Shown here piece after piece: positions 1-10,847 of a stretch of 64,000 nt of DNA. Each line of letters opens with the position of its first letter. Position 1 is the first letter of the stretch. Origin of the DNA: Cherax quadricarinatus (taxonomy: Eukaryota > Arthropoda > Malacostraca > Decapoda > Parastacidae); NCBI RefSeq assembly GCF_038502225.1, contig NW_027195259.1, positions 107,501-171,500 on the forward strand, written 5' to 3'. The translations under genes were made by a program, and so were the position numbers. The notes under the pieces were generated by a model. That model searched no databases and was not told the DNA's origin. It worked only from the letters and a program-made list of their open reading frames with translations.

Positions 1-1920
1 GAAAATAGGGAGATCAGTCGCAGAGCCAGGAATGAGTACGCACAGGTAAGGAGGGAGGCCCAGCGACAGTATGAAAATGACATAGCATCGAGAATCAAGA
101 CTGACCCGAAACTGTTGTATAGCCACATCAGGAGGAAGACAACAGTCAAAGACCAGGTGATCAGATTAAGGACAGAAGGTGGAGAACTCACAAGAAATGA
201 TCAGGAGGTATGTGAGGAGCTGAACAGGAGATTTAAGGAAGTTTTTACAGTAGAGACAGGAAGGGCTGTGGGAAGACAGAACAGAAGGGAACATCAAGAG
301 GGAATATATCAACAAGTGTTGGATGACATACGAACAACTGAGGAGGAGGTGAAGAAGCTCTTAAGTGACCTTGACACCTCAAAGGCGATGGGACCGGACA
401 ACATCTCCCCATGGGTCCTTAGAGAAGGAGCAGAGATGCTATGTGTGCCTCTAACCACAATCTTCAACACATCCCTTGAAACTAGGCAACTACCTGAGAA
501 ATGGAAGACAGCTAATGTAGTCCCCATATTTAAGAAAGGAAACAGAAACGAGGCACTAAACTACAGACCTGTGTCTCTGACATGTATCGTGTGCAAAGTC
601 ATGGAGAAGATTATCAGGAGGAGAGTGGTCGAACACCTGGAAAGGAACAAGATTATAAATGAAAACCAGCATGGGTTCATGGAAGGCAAAGCTTGTATCA
701 CAAACCTCCTGGAGTTTTATGACAAGGTAACAGAAGTAAGACACGAGAGAGAGGGTTGGGTAGATTGCGTTTTCCTAGACTGCAGGAAGGCCTTTGACCC
801 AGTTCCCCACAAGAGATTAGTGCAGAAGCTGGAGGATCAGGCACACGTAAAAGGAAGGGCACTGCAATGGATAAGGGAATACCTGACAGGGAGGCAGCAA
901 CGAGTCATGGTACGTGAAGAGGTATCACAGTGGGTGCCTGTTACGAGCGGGGTCCCACAGGGGTCAGTTCTAGGACCAGTGCTATTTTTGATATATGTGA
1001 ACGACATGATGGAAGGAATAGACTCTGAAGTGTCCCTGTTCGCAGATGACGTGAAGTTGATGAGAAGAATTAAATCGGACGAGGATGAGGCAGGACTGCA
1101 AAGAGACCTGGAGAGGCTGGACATGTGGTCCAGTAACTGGCTTCTCGAATTCAATCCAGCCAAATGCAAAGTCATGAAGATTGGGGAGGGGCAAAGAAGA
1201 CCGCAGACAGAGTATAGGCTAGGTGGACAAAGACTACAGACGTCACTCAGGGAGAAAGACCTTGGGGTGACCATAACACCGAGCACATCACCGGAGGCAC
1301 ACATCAACCAAATAACCGCTGCAGCATACGGGCGCCTGGCAAACCTGAGAATAGCGTTCCGATAACTTAATAAGGAATCGTTCAAGACACTGTACACTGT
1401 GTATGTTAGGCCCATACTGGAGTATGCAGCACAATTCTGGAACCCACACCTGGTCAAGCACGTCAAGAAGTTACAGAAAGTACAAAGGTTTGCAACAAGG
1501 CTAATCCCAGAGCTCAAGGGAATGTCGTACGAGGAAAGGTTAAGGGAAATCGGACTGACGACACTGGAGGACAGAAGGGTCAGGGGAGACATGATAACGA
1601 CATACAAGATACTGCGGGAAATAGACAAGGTGGACAGAGATAGGATGTTCCAGAGAGGGGACACAGGGACAAGGGGTCACAACTGGAAGCTGAAGACTCA
1701 GACGAGTCACAGGGACGTTAGGAAGTATTTCTTCAGTCATAGAGTTGTCAGCAAGTGGAATAGCCTAGCAAGTGAAGTAGTGGAGGCAGGAACCATACAT
1801 AGTTTTAAGAAGAGGTATGACAAAGCTCAAGAAGCAGAGAGAGAGAGAGGATCCAGTAGCGATCAGTGAAGAGGCGGGGCCAGGAGCTGAGTCTCGACCC
1901 CTGCAACCACAATTAGGTGA

Positions 1921-1921
<1 letters not shown>
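1..1921 (+). pseudogene. LINE family A copy, reverse transcriptase part of ORF2 (cut by window edge)
   Basis: The reading frame is open from base 1, so the copy continues to the left of the window. It encodes the linker, reverse transcriptase and C-terminal region of a non-LTR retrotransposon ORF2, which copies element RNA into DNA at a nicked target. Visible motifs are FLDCRKAFD (motif A), SGVPQGSVLGP (motif B) and FADDVKLM (motif C), so the catalytic aspartates are kept. One in-frame TAA at 1363-1365 replaces the Tyr codon (TAC) of the copy at 19.9 kb; the same frame then runs on to a TGA at 1867-1869. The last dozen residues differ from the copy ending at 26820. The 3' UTR carries the family box (gaggcggggccaggagct, then ttaggtgagtac) and runs straight into (AC)n. 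Clade is uncertain; it resembles the CR1/Jockey group. Confidence 0.9.
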
Positions 1922-2196
<275 letters not shown>

Positions 2197-2393
2197 GTAT
2201 TACTTCAGTCACAGAATTGTTAAGAAGTGGAATAGCCTAGAAAGTGTTGCAGTGGAGGCAGGAACCAGACATAGTTTTAAGACGAGGTTTCATAAAGTTC
2301 ATGGAGCAGGGAGAGAGGACCCAGTAGCAATCAGTGAAGAGGCGGGGCAAGGAGCTATGACTCGACCCCTGCTGCCACAAATTGGTGTGTACA
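2197..2393 (+). mobile_element. LINE family A, 3' fragment
   Basis: A 5'-truncated copy holding only the C-terminal codons (like YFFSHRVVRKWNSLESV) and the 3' UTR box. The 5' break lies directly against the upstream (AC)n tract. It ends in ttggtgtgtac and has no long AC tail. Confidence 0.88.
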
Positions 2394-2490
2394 AATAGAT
2401 GAGTACACACATGTACACACGCTCAGACACACCCCAGAACAGGCGAAGTGTCTGTCGACAAGTGAGTTTGACAGCTGGTAAGTAACTGAG

Positions 2491-2846
2491 TTGCTGGACA
2501 ACACATTAACCAACACTGAACGTCACCAGGAGTAGCTGGACAACACATTAATCAACACTGAACGTCTCCAGCAGTAGCTGGACAAATTAACCAACACTGA
2601 ACGTCACCAGGAGTAGCTGGACAACACATTAATCAACACTGAACGTCACCAGGAGTAGCTGGACAACACATTAACCAACAATGAACGTCTCCAGGAGTAG
2701 CTGGATAACACATTAACCAACACTGAACGTCACCAGGAGTAGCTGGACAACACATTAACCAACACTGAACGTCTCCAGGAGAAGCTGGACAACACATTAA
2801 CCAACGCTGAACGTCACCAGGAGTAGCCGGACAACACATTAACCAA
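2491..2846. repeat. 42-bp minisatellite, about 8.5 units
   Basis: Tandem copies of a 42-bp unit containing agctggacaacacattaacc and aacactgaacgtcaccagga. Units with 'gtcacc' and units with 'gtctcc' largely alternate, hinting at an 84-bp higher-order unit. One unit is shortened near 2584. Confidence 0.93.
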
Positions 2847-3539
2847 GGTTTGTAATTTAATTTTGTGTCAGTTTTATTAATCAAATTGGTTTCTGTGAAA
2901 TAAATGGAGATTGTTTCTTCTGATCAGAAATAAGTCACAGTCTGCGACTTTATATAGTTTTTATAGGTTAAATAAACTTAATGTTCTTTATGTGCCTACA
3001 ATTTATATGTTATGTACACTAAACTTACATAAAACTTACTGTACTTACTTAAGAACTAGTCAGTCGTACTTAGAGGAAAGTTTGGATTAATTTTGGCCTC
3101 TGTAAGTCCCAATTTATTTTTTTTTCAGGAAATTAGAAAACCTTATATACTGCTTTTCATGTGATAATTTCTGAGCGTCACTTCTGATTCACTTCAAGCC
3201 TTCCATTCTGATTACTTGATATTACATCTTCTGAGCGCCTTCAAACTTAACTTACTTGTGTATTTTAGGGTATGGGTCTCTTTCAAAGGTTTTTAAATAG
3301 ATTTGGGCAGTGTATGCCCTAATTTATCATTTATATTGAAAAAGTTGATTATTAGTTTCCAAATGATGTGAATATCTCTTCTGACTTCATTCAAATATTG
3401 AGCACTAATATCTAAGTGCAGTAGTGACTTATACCGCGCTCTGCACTGTTACAATTACGTCCAGTGAGGTACAAGTGACTGAGGTTGTGGAATATGGAGA
3501 TACTTTCCTTAGATCACGCAGTGACCAAAATACATCTAG
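2847..3539. other. AT-rich sequence without a recognisable gene
   Basis: No reading frame of note and no repeat that I recognise. Confidence 0.6.

Positions 3540-3609
<70 letters not shown>
3540..3609. repeat. (ATT)n microsatellite
   Basis: About 70 bp of uninterrupted ATT. The poly-Tyr and poly-Ile frames across it are artefacts. Confidence 0.98.
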
Positions 3610-3612
<3 letters not shown>

Positions 3613-3667
3613 ACATGAAAACTGAAAAGTAGTATTATATAACACTATGGTCAATATCCACCTTGTG

Positions 3668-4097
3668 GTAGTGTAGTTGTGTGGAGAGGTTGTCATCAGG
3701 GATGGAACACAGGTGTGACGGTAGTTTAGCTGTGTGGAGAGGTTGTCATTAGGGATGGAGCACAGGTGTGACGGTAGTGTAGTTGTGTGGAGAGGTTGTC
3801 ATTAGGGATGGAGCACAGGTGTGACGGTAGTGTAGTTGTTTGAAGAGGTTGTCATCAGGGATGGAGCACAGGTGTGACGGTACTTTAGTTGTGTGGAGAG
3901 GTGTCATCAGGGATGGAGCACAGGTGTGACGGTAGTTTAGTTGTGTGGAGAGGTTGTCATCAGGGATGGAGCACAGGTGTGACTGTAGTTTAGTTGTGTG
4001 GAGAGGTTGTGATTAGGGATGGAGCACAGGTGTGACGGTAGTGTAGTTGTGTGGAGAGGTTGTCATCAGGGATGGAGCACAGGTGTGACGGTAGTGT
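3668..4097. repeat. 53-bp minisatellite, about 8 units
   Basis: Tandem copies of a 53-bp unit including gttgtgtggagaggttgtca and gggatggagcacaggtgtga. Copies differ by single bases and one short deletion near 3900. This array is distinct from the 42-bp array upstream. Confidence 0.94.
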
Positions 4098-4371
4098 TCA
4101 ACATGTTTATACTGACTTTATGCACCTTTCATACAGGTGTCTACACTCAGGTATCGCCACTGCTGCCTTATACCACACTCCTTCGTTAGTTTTACTTCCT
4201 TGCTTACCTTATCTTCTGTTTTTTTTCCTCCTTTTCCCTTCTCCCACTCTTCCTCCCCCTCTCGCCCTCCCCCCCGCCCCCCTTTTACAAGTGAGGGGCC
4301 ACGCACGAGTGATCGTAAGATACAGTGGCAGTTACCTTTTGTGAACTATACCTGAGACATAATAGATTAAC
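4098..4371. other. Pyrimidine-rich tract
   Basis: Mostly C and T between about 4185 and 4285 (runs such as ccctccccccc). I see no gene. Confidence 0.6.
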
Positions 4372-4387
4372 TGCGTGTGTGTGTGTA

Positions 4388-4590
4388 CTCACCTAGTTGA
4401 GGTTGCAGGGGTCGAGTCCAAGCTCCTGGCCCCGCCTCTTCACTGGTCGCTACTAGGTCATTCTCCCTGAACCGTGAGCTTTATCGTACCTCTGATTAAA
4501 GCTATGTATGGATCCTGCCTCCACTACATCGCTTCCCAAACTATTCCACTTCCTGACCACTCTGTGGCTGAAGAAATACTTCCTAACATC
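4388..4590 (-). mobile_element. LINE family A, 3' fragment
   Basis: On the minus strand this reads as the last codons of ORF2 (KYFFSHRVVRKRNSLE) followed by the 3' UTR box; its 3' end at 4388 meets a short (GT)n run at 4372-4387. The 5' break lies against the (TG)n tract at 4591. Confidence 0.9.
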
Positions 4591-4601
4591 CCTGTGTGTT
4601 T

Positions 4602-4673
<72 letters not shown>
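4591..4673. repeat. (TG)n microsatellite between two LINE fragments
   Basis: About 80 bp of TG (AC on the minus strand). It is the 3' flank of the family A copy at 4674-5015 and the 5' flank of the copy at 4388-4590. Confidence 0.96.
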
Positions 4674-5015
4674 TGTGCTCACCTAATTGTGGTTGCATGA
4701 ATCGATTCATAGCTCCTGGCCCCGTCTCTTCACTAGTCGCTACTAGGCCACTCCCTGCTCCCTGAGCTTTATCATACCTCTTCTTAAAGCTATGTATGGA
4801 TACTGCCTCCGCCACCTCCCTTTCCAGACTATTTCTCTTCCTGACAACTCTGTGACTGAAGAAATACTTCCTAACATCCCTGTGATTCATCTGAGTCTTC
4901 ACCTTCCAATTGTGATCCCTTGTTGGTGTGTCCCATCTCTGTCTCTGTTCACCTTGTTGATTCCTCTCAGTTTTTTATATGTCGTTATCATGTTCCTTGA
5001 TTTGTATTCCGTGGA
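4674..5015 (-). mobile_element. LINE family A, 3' fragment
   Basis: Minus-strand fragment with C-terminal ORF2 codons (a decayed region upstream, then KYFFSHRVVRKWNSLGSDVV) and the 3' UTR box next to the TG tract. Its 5' end joins the unrelated LINE fragment that starts near 5016. Confidence 0.87.
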
Positions 5016-5456
5016 ATGCAGGCGAGAAAGATACATGATAATACACACTTGAAAAATCCTAGAGGGATTAATACTGAACTTGCACACGAAAATCACTCCC
5101 TACGAAAGCAAAAGACTCGGCAGGAGATGCAACATTTCCCCAGTGAAAAGCAGGGGTGGCACGGGTACACTGAGAGACAACACAGTATCAGGGGCATAAG
5201 ACTGTTCATCTGCCTCCCAGCATGCATAAGGGAGATTTCCAATAGACCCCTGGCTGTCTTCAAGAAGGCGCTAGACAGGTACGTAAAGTCAGTACCTGAT
5301 CAGCCGGGCTGTGGCTCTTACATCGGTTTACGTGCGGCCAGCAGTAACAGCCTGGTTGATCAGACCCTGATGCACCACAAGGCTTGGTCTCGGACTGGGC
5401 CGCGGGGGGGGGCGTTGACCCCCGATATCCTCTCCAAGTATACTCCAAGTATGATT
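5016..5456 (+). mobile_element. 3' end of a different LINE (C-terminal codons plus tail)
   Basis: The plus strand is open over 147 codons, with RLFICLPACIREISN, PLAVFKKALDRYVKSVPDQPG and SNSLVDQ: the C-terminal tail typical of CR1-like ORF2 proteins. The element then ends in ggccgcg, a G run, gcgttgacccccg and a repeated tccaagta. The same tail, less diverged, ends the SINE at 12573-12851 and its copies at 28.1 and 38.9 kb. The upstream endonuclease and RT are absent, so this is a 5'-truncated insertion. The subfamily is uncertain. Confidence 0.72.
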
Positions 5457-6261
5457 TAGTAAAAATGTCACAAAAATATTAAATCAAGGTAATATTTTAC
5501 AACCTTGCGAAAGATACTTCATGGTTAACACAATCCCCATTTAACCCTTTTTAACGCTCTGATTTCATCGTATTGATAATTATGAAGAAATTAATACGCC
5601 CTATGGGGCACCTAAAATTCAACGGGACGTGTAATAAATGTAAATTACTCTGTTTTCAAAATGATTAATCCTTATGGCCAAATTCTGTTCAATGACAAAT
5701 TTTTTCTTACCTTTCTGGAAAGTCATTAAAGTTTTCTACCAACATAATGGCGAAGATGTGTGAAAACTTACAGCAGAATCTGGGCATCACTGAACAGTGG
5801 TAAGCGCATCACCAGCCAGAGATCATCGTTGTAACCAACTTCAGGTGCTGAAAATAGTCTTTAAGATTCACCACTCCCTCGCCTTCATCAGGTTCAAGTG
5901 TCCAGGAATCCATCCATGGGCCCCCAGATGTCTCCCCTTTCTTACTTCCCTAAGGTCAGCCCTCAGTCCTGTAGAGAGTCCTTCTTGCTGACATTAGTGC
6001 TTCTCCACAAAGTCCCCAGGACGACACTGGAGAACAGGAGGGATAGGGCAGACATGAAAATAATAACGAAATGTTGGATGAAAAATTAAATGACAATTAT
6101 TTAAAGATGGTCCTTCGAGAATACTTAACTACATAAAAACAAAAGAACAGAAGAATGGAGGAATACTGCAGCAGCCCTACTGTCCTATTTCTATTGCTTT
6201 TTTTTAATATCTTCTACAGAATCTGGAACCAGGAGATATGTGTGGATGCTAATCTTTATTT
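5457..6261. other. Intergenic sequence with two tiny LINE scraps
   Basis: No gene. Positions 6022-6080 (cgacactggagaacaggagg, gacatgaaaataataacg) match a piece of the family A C-terminal region. Positions 6130-6185 resemble, in reverse, the CR1-like 3' end seen at 31.4 and 49.1 kb. The rest is unrecognised. Confidence 0.5.
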
Positions 6262-7506
6262 TCAGAATTTCAACTTAGATATCAGTATTTGTATTACTTT
6301 AAGGTTTTTCATATCCCGTGATTTATAGTTGAGATTAAGATCAAAATCTTTAGTAAGCCTTCTAGACCTTCCTAGATCAATCAAGCGACACTGTAATTGG
6401 GCAGCATTTCTAGTTTGCACAATGATGTTACCTGTGTGTACATCTAAATGAGCGAAACCTGAGTCGTGGAAGTTGGTGAGTGCGGCAGCAACTGCACCAT
6501 AGGCCTTTAAACCCTCTTCACGAGTACAGGTTTCTAAAAACTAATCTAGTGTTATGCCTTGTATGTACTCCATAGCAATGGCTTGAGGTTCACTGTCAGT
6601 GATGCCGTATAGTCTTGGGGCGCCACCGGCGCCGTCTGCTTCATGAAGTAGTTGAGCTTCTTTACAGTCAAGTGTCCCACTAAGAAATATTTTGACTGCA
6701 ACTGGAATGGTGGAGCCATCCTCTCCCTGTAGCAATCCTTTTTGTGTCTTACCATAGAGACCTTCGCCCAGGTCTCCAGTTATAGTAATCCTGTCCCATG
6801 GTACTACACGCAAGTTGATGGGCTGATCAATGGGAAGATCCATTTTTAAGCAGGGAACAAAAATTTCATCTATATCAGTTAAGCTGCTGCTGGTCGAAGT
6901 GCTGCTGTTTTTGCTGGTTCTTCTGCTGCTGCTGCTGGCCGAGATGTTGCTGTTGTCAGTTTTAGCAAGTTTTACTTTAGCGCTGAGGTCCAAGTTATGA
7001 CTTAAGAAATCGTAATGACACGATTGCAAATAAACCATACCCCCGGCCGGGATTGAACCCGCGGTCATAGAGTCTCAAAACTCCAGCCCGTCGCGCTAGC
7101 CACTAGACCAGCTAGCCACAATAAGATTCATCCAACTAGGTATATTTCTACACCATAGGAAAGTTAGCACAGGCACCTCTGTGACCACAAATGCAAGTTT
7201 TTACAGACGAATCTCCAGCTAGCGTGGCCGTGACGCTAGCTGGAGATTCGTCTGTAAAAACTTGCATTTGTGGTCACAGAGGTGCCTGTGCTAACTTTCC
7301 TATGGTGTAGAAATATACCTAGTTGGATGAATCTTATTGTGGCTAGCTGGTCTAGTGGCTAGCGCGACGGGCTGGAGTTTTGAGACTCTATGACCGCGGG
7401 TTCAATCCCGGCCGGGGGTATGGTCCAAGTTATCGTTCAATTAAGACTGGGAATGGCATCTCTTCAGTCCACGGCCTGTGGTCACCTTCATGTTGAATGT
7501 ATCCAT
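6262..7506 (-). pseudogene. Intronless protein-kinase-like coding sequence, split by a SINE
   Basis: On the minus strand this reads as a protein kinase fold. In order: a serine-rich linker; a glycine loop (GDLGEGLYGKTQKG); VAVK with the ATP-binding lysine; a helix-C-like KEAQLLHEA; a hinge-like AIAMEYIQG; the catalytic loop HLDVHTGNIIV (HxDxxxxN pattern); and LIDLGRS in the DFG position. The frame is broken by a TAG at 6541-6543 and by a SINE at 6999-7421. Removing one 12-bp duplicate restores phase across the SINE to an ATG at 7504-7506, but a TAA at 7441-7443 also interrupts the upstream part. The end is a TGA at 6262-6264. About 260 residues is short for a kinase domain, and the region after DLG lacks an evident APE segment. 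HLD replaces HRD. It could be a retrocopy, a viral-derived kinase or a decapod-specific family; I cannot tell which. Confidence 0.72.
6999..7421 (-). mobile_element. Fold-back tRNA-derived SINE with 12-bp target duplication
   Basis: Two inverted arms, 7034-7225 and 7233-7424, match base for base around a 7-bp loop. Each arm holds a tRNA-like head with an A-box-like segment (gctggtctagtggctagcg) and a B box (gcgggttcaatcccgg). Only the minus-oriented half continues into the tail (gcaatcgtgtcattacgatt). The insert is flanked by ggtccaagttat at 6987-6998 and 7422-7433. It splits the kinase-like frame and supplies an accidental ATG to its downstream half. Related copies lie at 50618-50923 (also fold-back) and 54464-54560 (single). 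Confidence 0.93.
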
Positions 7507-7804
7507 TATGCTTGATCCACCAGACAAATATACAGCCCAACTAGTCAGACTAGGATATGACTTCTCACGAATAGATAAATACAGTTAATTTATACTGCTT
7601 GACTCGTGAGATATAAACATATAGCCCAGCCAGACAGGCCCTGACCTCTTGCTCATATATATGCAGCGAAAATATAGTTACTTTGCAATATAAATATACT
7701 CACCTATAAATATGTACATTTGACTATACTATGAGATGAAACGAAACCCCAATATGTGTACTCATCTATATGTAGTTAAAGGAGTCGACTCTCAGCTCTT
7801 TGCT
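7507..7804. other. Intergenic, with a possible LINE tail remnant
   Basis: No gene. Positions 7757-7804 (gtactcatcta, gagtcgactctcagctc) look like a decayed minus-strand copy of the family A 3' box. Confidence 0.4.
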
Positions 7805-9324
7805 GGCCGTTTTACAGGTTTAGTGTGGTAGTGTTACAGGTTTAGTGTGAGTTGCAGTCGTATTGTGGTTGTGTTGCATATCTAGTGTGGTTGAGCTGAA
7901 GTTGTAGTCTTTTTGTGTTGCTTATGTAGCATGGATGTGTTACAGGTGTAGTGGTGTAGTGTGGTGACCTTGCAGGTGTGTGGTTATGTTGCAGAGGTAA
8001 TGTGGTTTCAGTTGTAGTTTGGTAGTATAGCATATGTAGCATGGTTGTGTTGCAGGTGTTGTGTGGTTGTGTTGTAGGGTAGTGAGGTGCACAGTAGTTA
8101 TGTGAAGTGCATAGTAGTGATGAAATGTATACAGTTGTGATGTAAGGTATATACTGTGATGTGACATACAGAATGGGAACGCGATGAACATTGATGTGAG
8201 GTAAAGAGTAGTGATGTGAGGTACCTAGTAGGTATGTAAAGTGCATAGTAGTGAAGTGAGGTACTTAGTAGTCATGTGAAGTGCACATTCGTGATGTGAG
8301 GTACACAGTAGAAATGTGAGACACAAAGTGGTGATATAAGACACATAGTATTGATGTGTGTTGCAAAATATGGAAGTAAGGTGCACAGTAGTGATGTGAG
8401 ATACATAATAGAGATGTGAGGTACGTAGTAGTGATGGGAGGTACGTAACAGTTATGCAAGGTTCATCATAGTGATATCATGTGCATATTAATGATGTGAG
8501 GTACAGAGTAGTGATGTTAGGTACACAAGTAGTGATGTTAAATAGAGAATAGTGATGTGGTACTGAGTAGTGCTGTGAGATACACAGTAGTGCTGTGAGA
8601 TACACAGTAGTGCTGTGAGGTACAGAGTAGTGATGTGCAGTGCAAAATTAGTGATGTGCAGTACATAGTGATGTACAGGGTAGTTATGTGAGGTATATTG
8701 TAGCGATTTGAGAAGGATAGAAGTGATTTGAGGTGCTTCATAGTGATGTGAAATGCATAGTAGTGATGTGAGGTACAAAATAGTAAAATAGTACTGATGT
8801 CAGGTGGGTAATAGTAATGTGAGATATGTAGTGTATTATATTATAGGTGTATTATGTGTATATGTGAATTATATGTATTATAGTGTAGTTTGATGTAGTG
8901 TAGTTGGATTTAGTGTAATTTGAAGTGTAGTTTAGTGCAGTGTTGTGAGTTTTGTAGTGTAATGCAGTGTAGTTTGGTGTAGAGAAGTATAGCTTGGTGT
9001 AGTGTAGTACAGTTTTAGTGTAGTGTCGTGTAGCGTGGTCAGTTATAATGTTTATGGTGAATTGAAGAGTAATTTTGTGAATAGTTTGGTGAAGAGACAG
9101 TTTGGTGGTGTGGTGGTGTGTAATTAGTTGTAATACAGTTTCGTGTAGTGCAGTTTGGGGAGTGTAGTGAAGTTTTGTGTACTGTACTTTTGTGTAGTGT
9201 AGTGTGGCATAGTGTAGTTTCGAGTAGTGTAGTTTAGTATAATGTAGTTTGATGTGATGTAGTTTGGTGTAAAGTAGTTTGGTGATGTGTAGAGAAATTT
9301 TGTGTAGTAAAGTTCGGTGTTGAG
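7805..9324. repeat. Degenerate GT-rich tandem repeat field, about 1.5 kb
   Basis: Three adjoining blocks of poorly conserved short tandem units. Positions 7805-8090 are built on gttgtgttgcaggtgtagtg. Positions 8090-8830 use a unit of roughly 20 bp like gtagtgatgtgaggtacata. Positions 8830-9324 use units like gtagtgtagtttggtgta. The purine/T skew produces long antisense frames full of His, Thr and Tyr, which I do not regard as genes. Confidence 0.85.
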
Positions 9325-9962
9325 TAGTTTCCAGAAGTTGAAGTTGTATTTTGTGATGACACCTTCACAGGTACATGCATTCTGCTGATCAGGACCCCTA
9401 TGCATGTACGTCTGGACTTCGATTAGGTTGTGATCTGAATTAGTTGTTTTTGATATTCTTATGTCTCTTATCAGGTCCTCATTATTTGTGAAGATAAGGT
9501 CAAGTGTGTTTTCTAGTCTTGTTGGCTCCACTATCTGCTGGCTTAAGGTGTGTTTTTCGCAGAGACTTAGTAGCTCATGTGTGTGTGACCTTTCATCTGC
9601 GCTACCTCCGGGGATTGTTTCAGCTATAACATTATTTGCTACATTCTTCCATTTTGTATGCCTTAGGTTGAAATCACCAAGCAGTAAGATGTTTGGGGAT
9701 GGAGCTGGAAGGTTTTCCAAACAGTAATCAATTTTCAGTAGCTGTTCCTTGAACTGTTGTGAGGTTGCATCTGGTGGCTTGTATACAACCACAATGACTA
9801 GGTTTTGGTTCTCGATCTTTATTGATAGAACTTCAACTACCTCATTTGTGGTGTTCAGCAGCTCCGTGCAGATAAGGGACTCTTTGACATACAGGCCAAC
9901 CCCCCTTGTTGCCTGTTTTTTCTGTCGCATCTAAAAAGGTTGTAACCACTTATCCATATTTC
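9325..9962 (-). pseudogene. CR1-like LINE, endonuclease domain fragment
   Basis: The minus strand encodes most of an APE-type endonuclease: YNLFRCDR, then GVGLYVKESL, VVVYKPPD, LLLGDFNLRH (metal-binding motif), LDLIFTN and SDHNLIEV. This enzyme nicks target DNA to prime reverse transcription. A one-base change in the G run near 9900 shifts the frame between the first motif and GVGLYV. The N-terminal catalytic strand is missing, and the RT is absent because the frame runs into the tandem field near 9325. Layout suggests the CR1-like family whose RT parts lie at 30 kb and 49-51 kb. The Gypsy remnant starts directly beside its truncated N-terminus. Confidence 0.82.
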
Positions 9963-9965
9963 CAT

Positions 9966-10847
9966 ATTCGTATGCAGGACTTTCAGGGTCTAACCAAGTG
10001 GCAAGATTATGAGCAATTAATACGTAACTATCTTGAACCAGTGCGAGTGACTGATCCTTTTGTTTTTCTTAAGGAATTAGTGTGTACAGCTTCGAGGCCA
10101 GAGGAATCATTAGATGAGTTTGCATTTCGTTTAAATAACCTAATGTCCTCATTTGTTAAGGCAGGTCAAAGTTCCAAGTACCTAAAAGACGATGATAAAC
10201 CAGCTCTTGAGGGGTTTGCCAGATTAGCAGCATTTGACTTTATTAAACAGTTAATGCCACCAACTTCAATGTATGCGTATAATTCCAGTCCACTAACTGC
10301 CGCAATGGGACCGCTTTGAGCCCTTATCCATATGCGTGACTTATGTTCCAAGGGAACCTTTCCCTATCGAAGGCCTACGTTAACCACTTTGTCTAATCCA
10401 GTACCTCCTCTTGTTTGTGCTACAACCAAAACTCCCGATTCAAATCACTCGCGACCGTCATCCAAAGCTAGTGTCAAGAGTCATCATTCCCGTAGCACTC
10501 GTAGTATGTACAGTACACATAGCCAAAGAACTTGCTATAATTGTGGTTACCGTGGACATATCGCAGTAAATTATCCTGATAGTCGATCTAAGAGGCATCG
10601 TAATACTGATGGGTACCAGTCCGATTTGCCTTATTGTACTTATCACAAAATTCATGGTCATGACACATCCGAGTGCAATGCTCTCTATAACCTGCAGTAC
10701 TCTAGACCCTTCCGTGGCCGTTCCAACCGCAGAGCCAGGAGAGGAAATAGAGGTCGGGGCTCTCAAATAACCAGAACCAGCCTCATTCTTCCAATTCGGG
10801 GGAATCCGAGAGCCCCAGTCAACCCGTCCCGTGGTGACAGTAGGTGA
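9966..10847 (+). pseudogene. Gypsy-type LTR element, gag remnant
   Basis: One frame interrupted by a TGA at 10317-10319. The first part resembles the C-terminal capsid region of gag (WQDYEQLIRNYLEPV, SLDEFAFRLNNLMSSFVKAG). The second holds two zinc-knuckle-like motifs: CYNCGYRGHIAVNYP, where the last Cys of CX2CX4HX4C has become Tyr, and CTYHKIHGHDTSEC, a CX2HX4HX4C variant. A basic Arg/Gly-rich tail follows (RGRSNRRARRGNRGRG). Gag packages element RNA. The N-terminus and 5' LTR are missing. The end overlaps the next frame by about 17 bp, so pol was probably expressed by frameshifting. Confidence 0.85.

Noticed and set aside
837..1664. 275-codon antisense frame opposite the LINE RT
   Set aside because: It is the shadow of the RT frame on the other strand, and comparable antisense frames occur opposite the other family A copies.
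3424..3696. Frames ending in poly-Tyr or poly-Ile
   Set aside because: They are products of the (ATT)n microsatellite.
4051..4355. Overlapping 60-97 codon frames in the pyrimidine-rich tract
   Set aside because: The base skew explains them; no domain or conserved motif.
7842..8778. His/Thr/Tyr-rich antisense frames of 60-134 codons
   Set aside because: They are caused by the degenerate GT-rich tandem field and share no protein motif.
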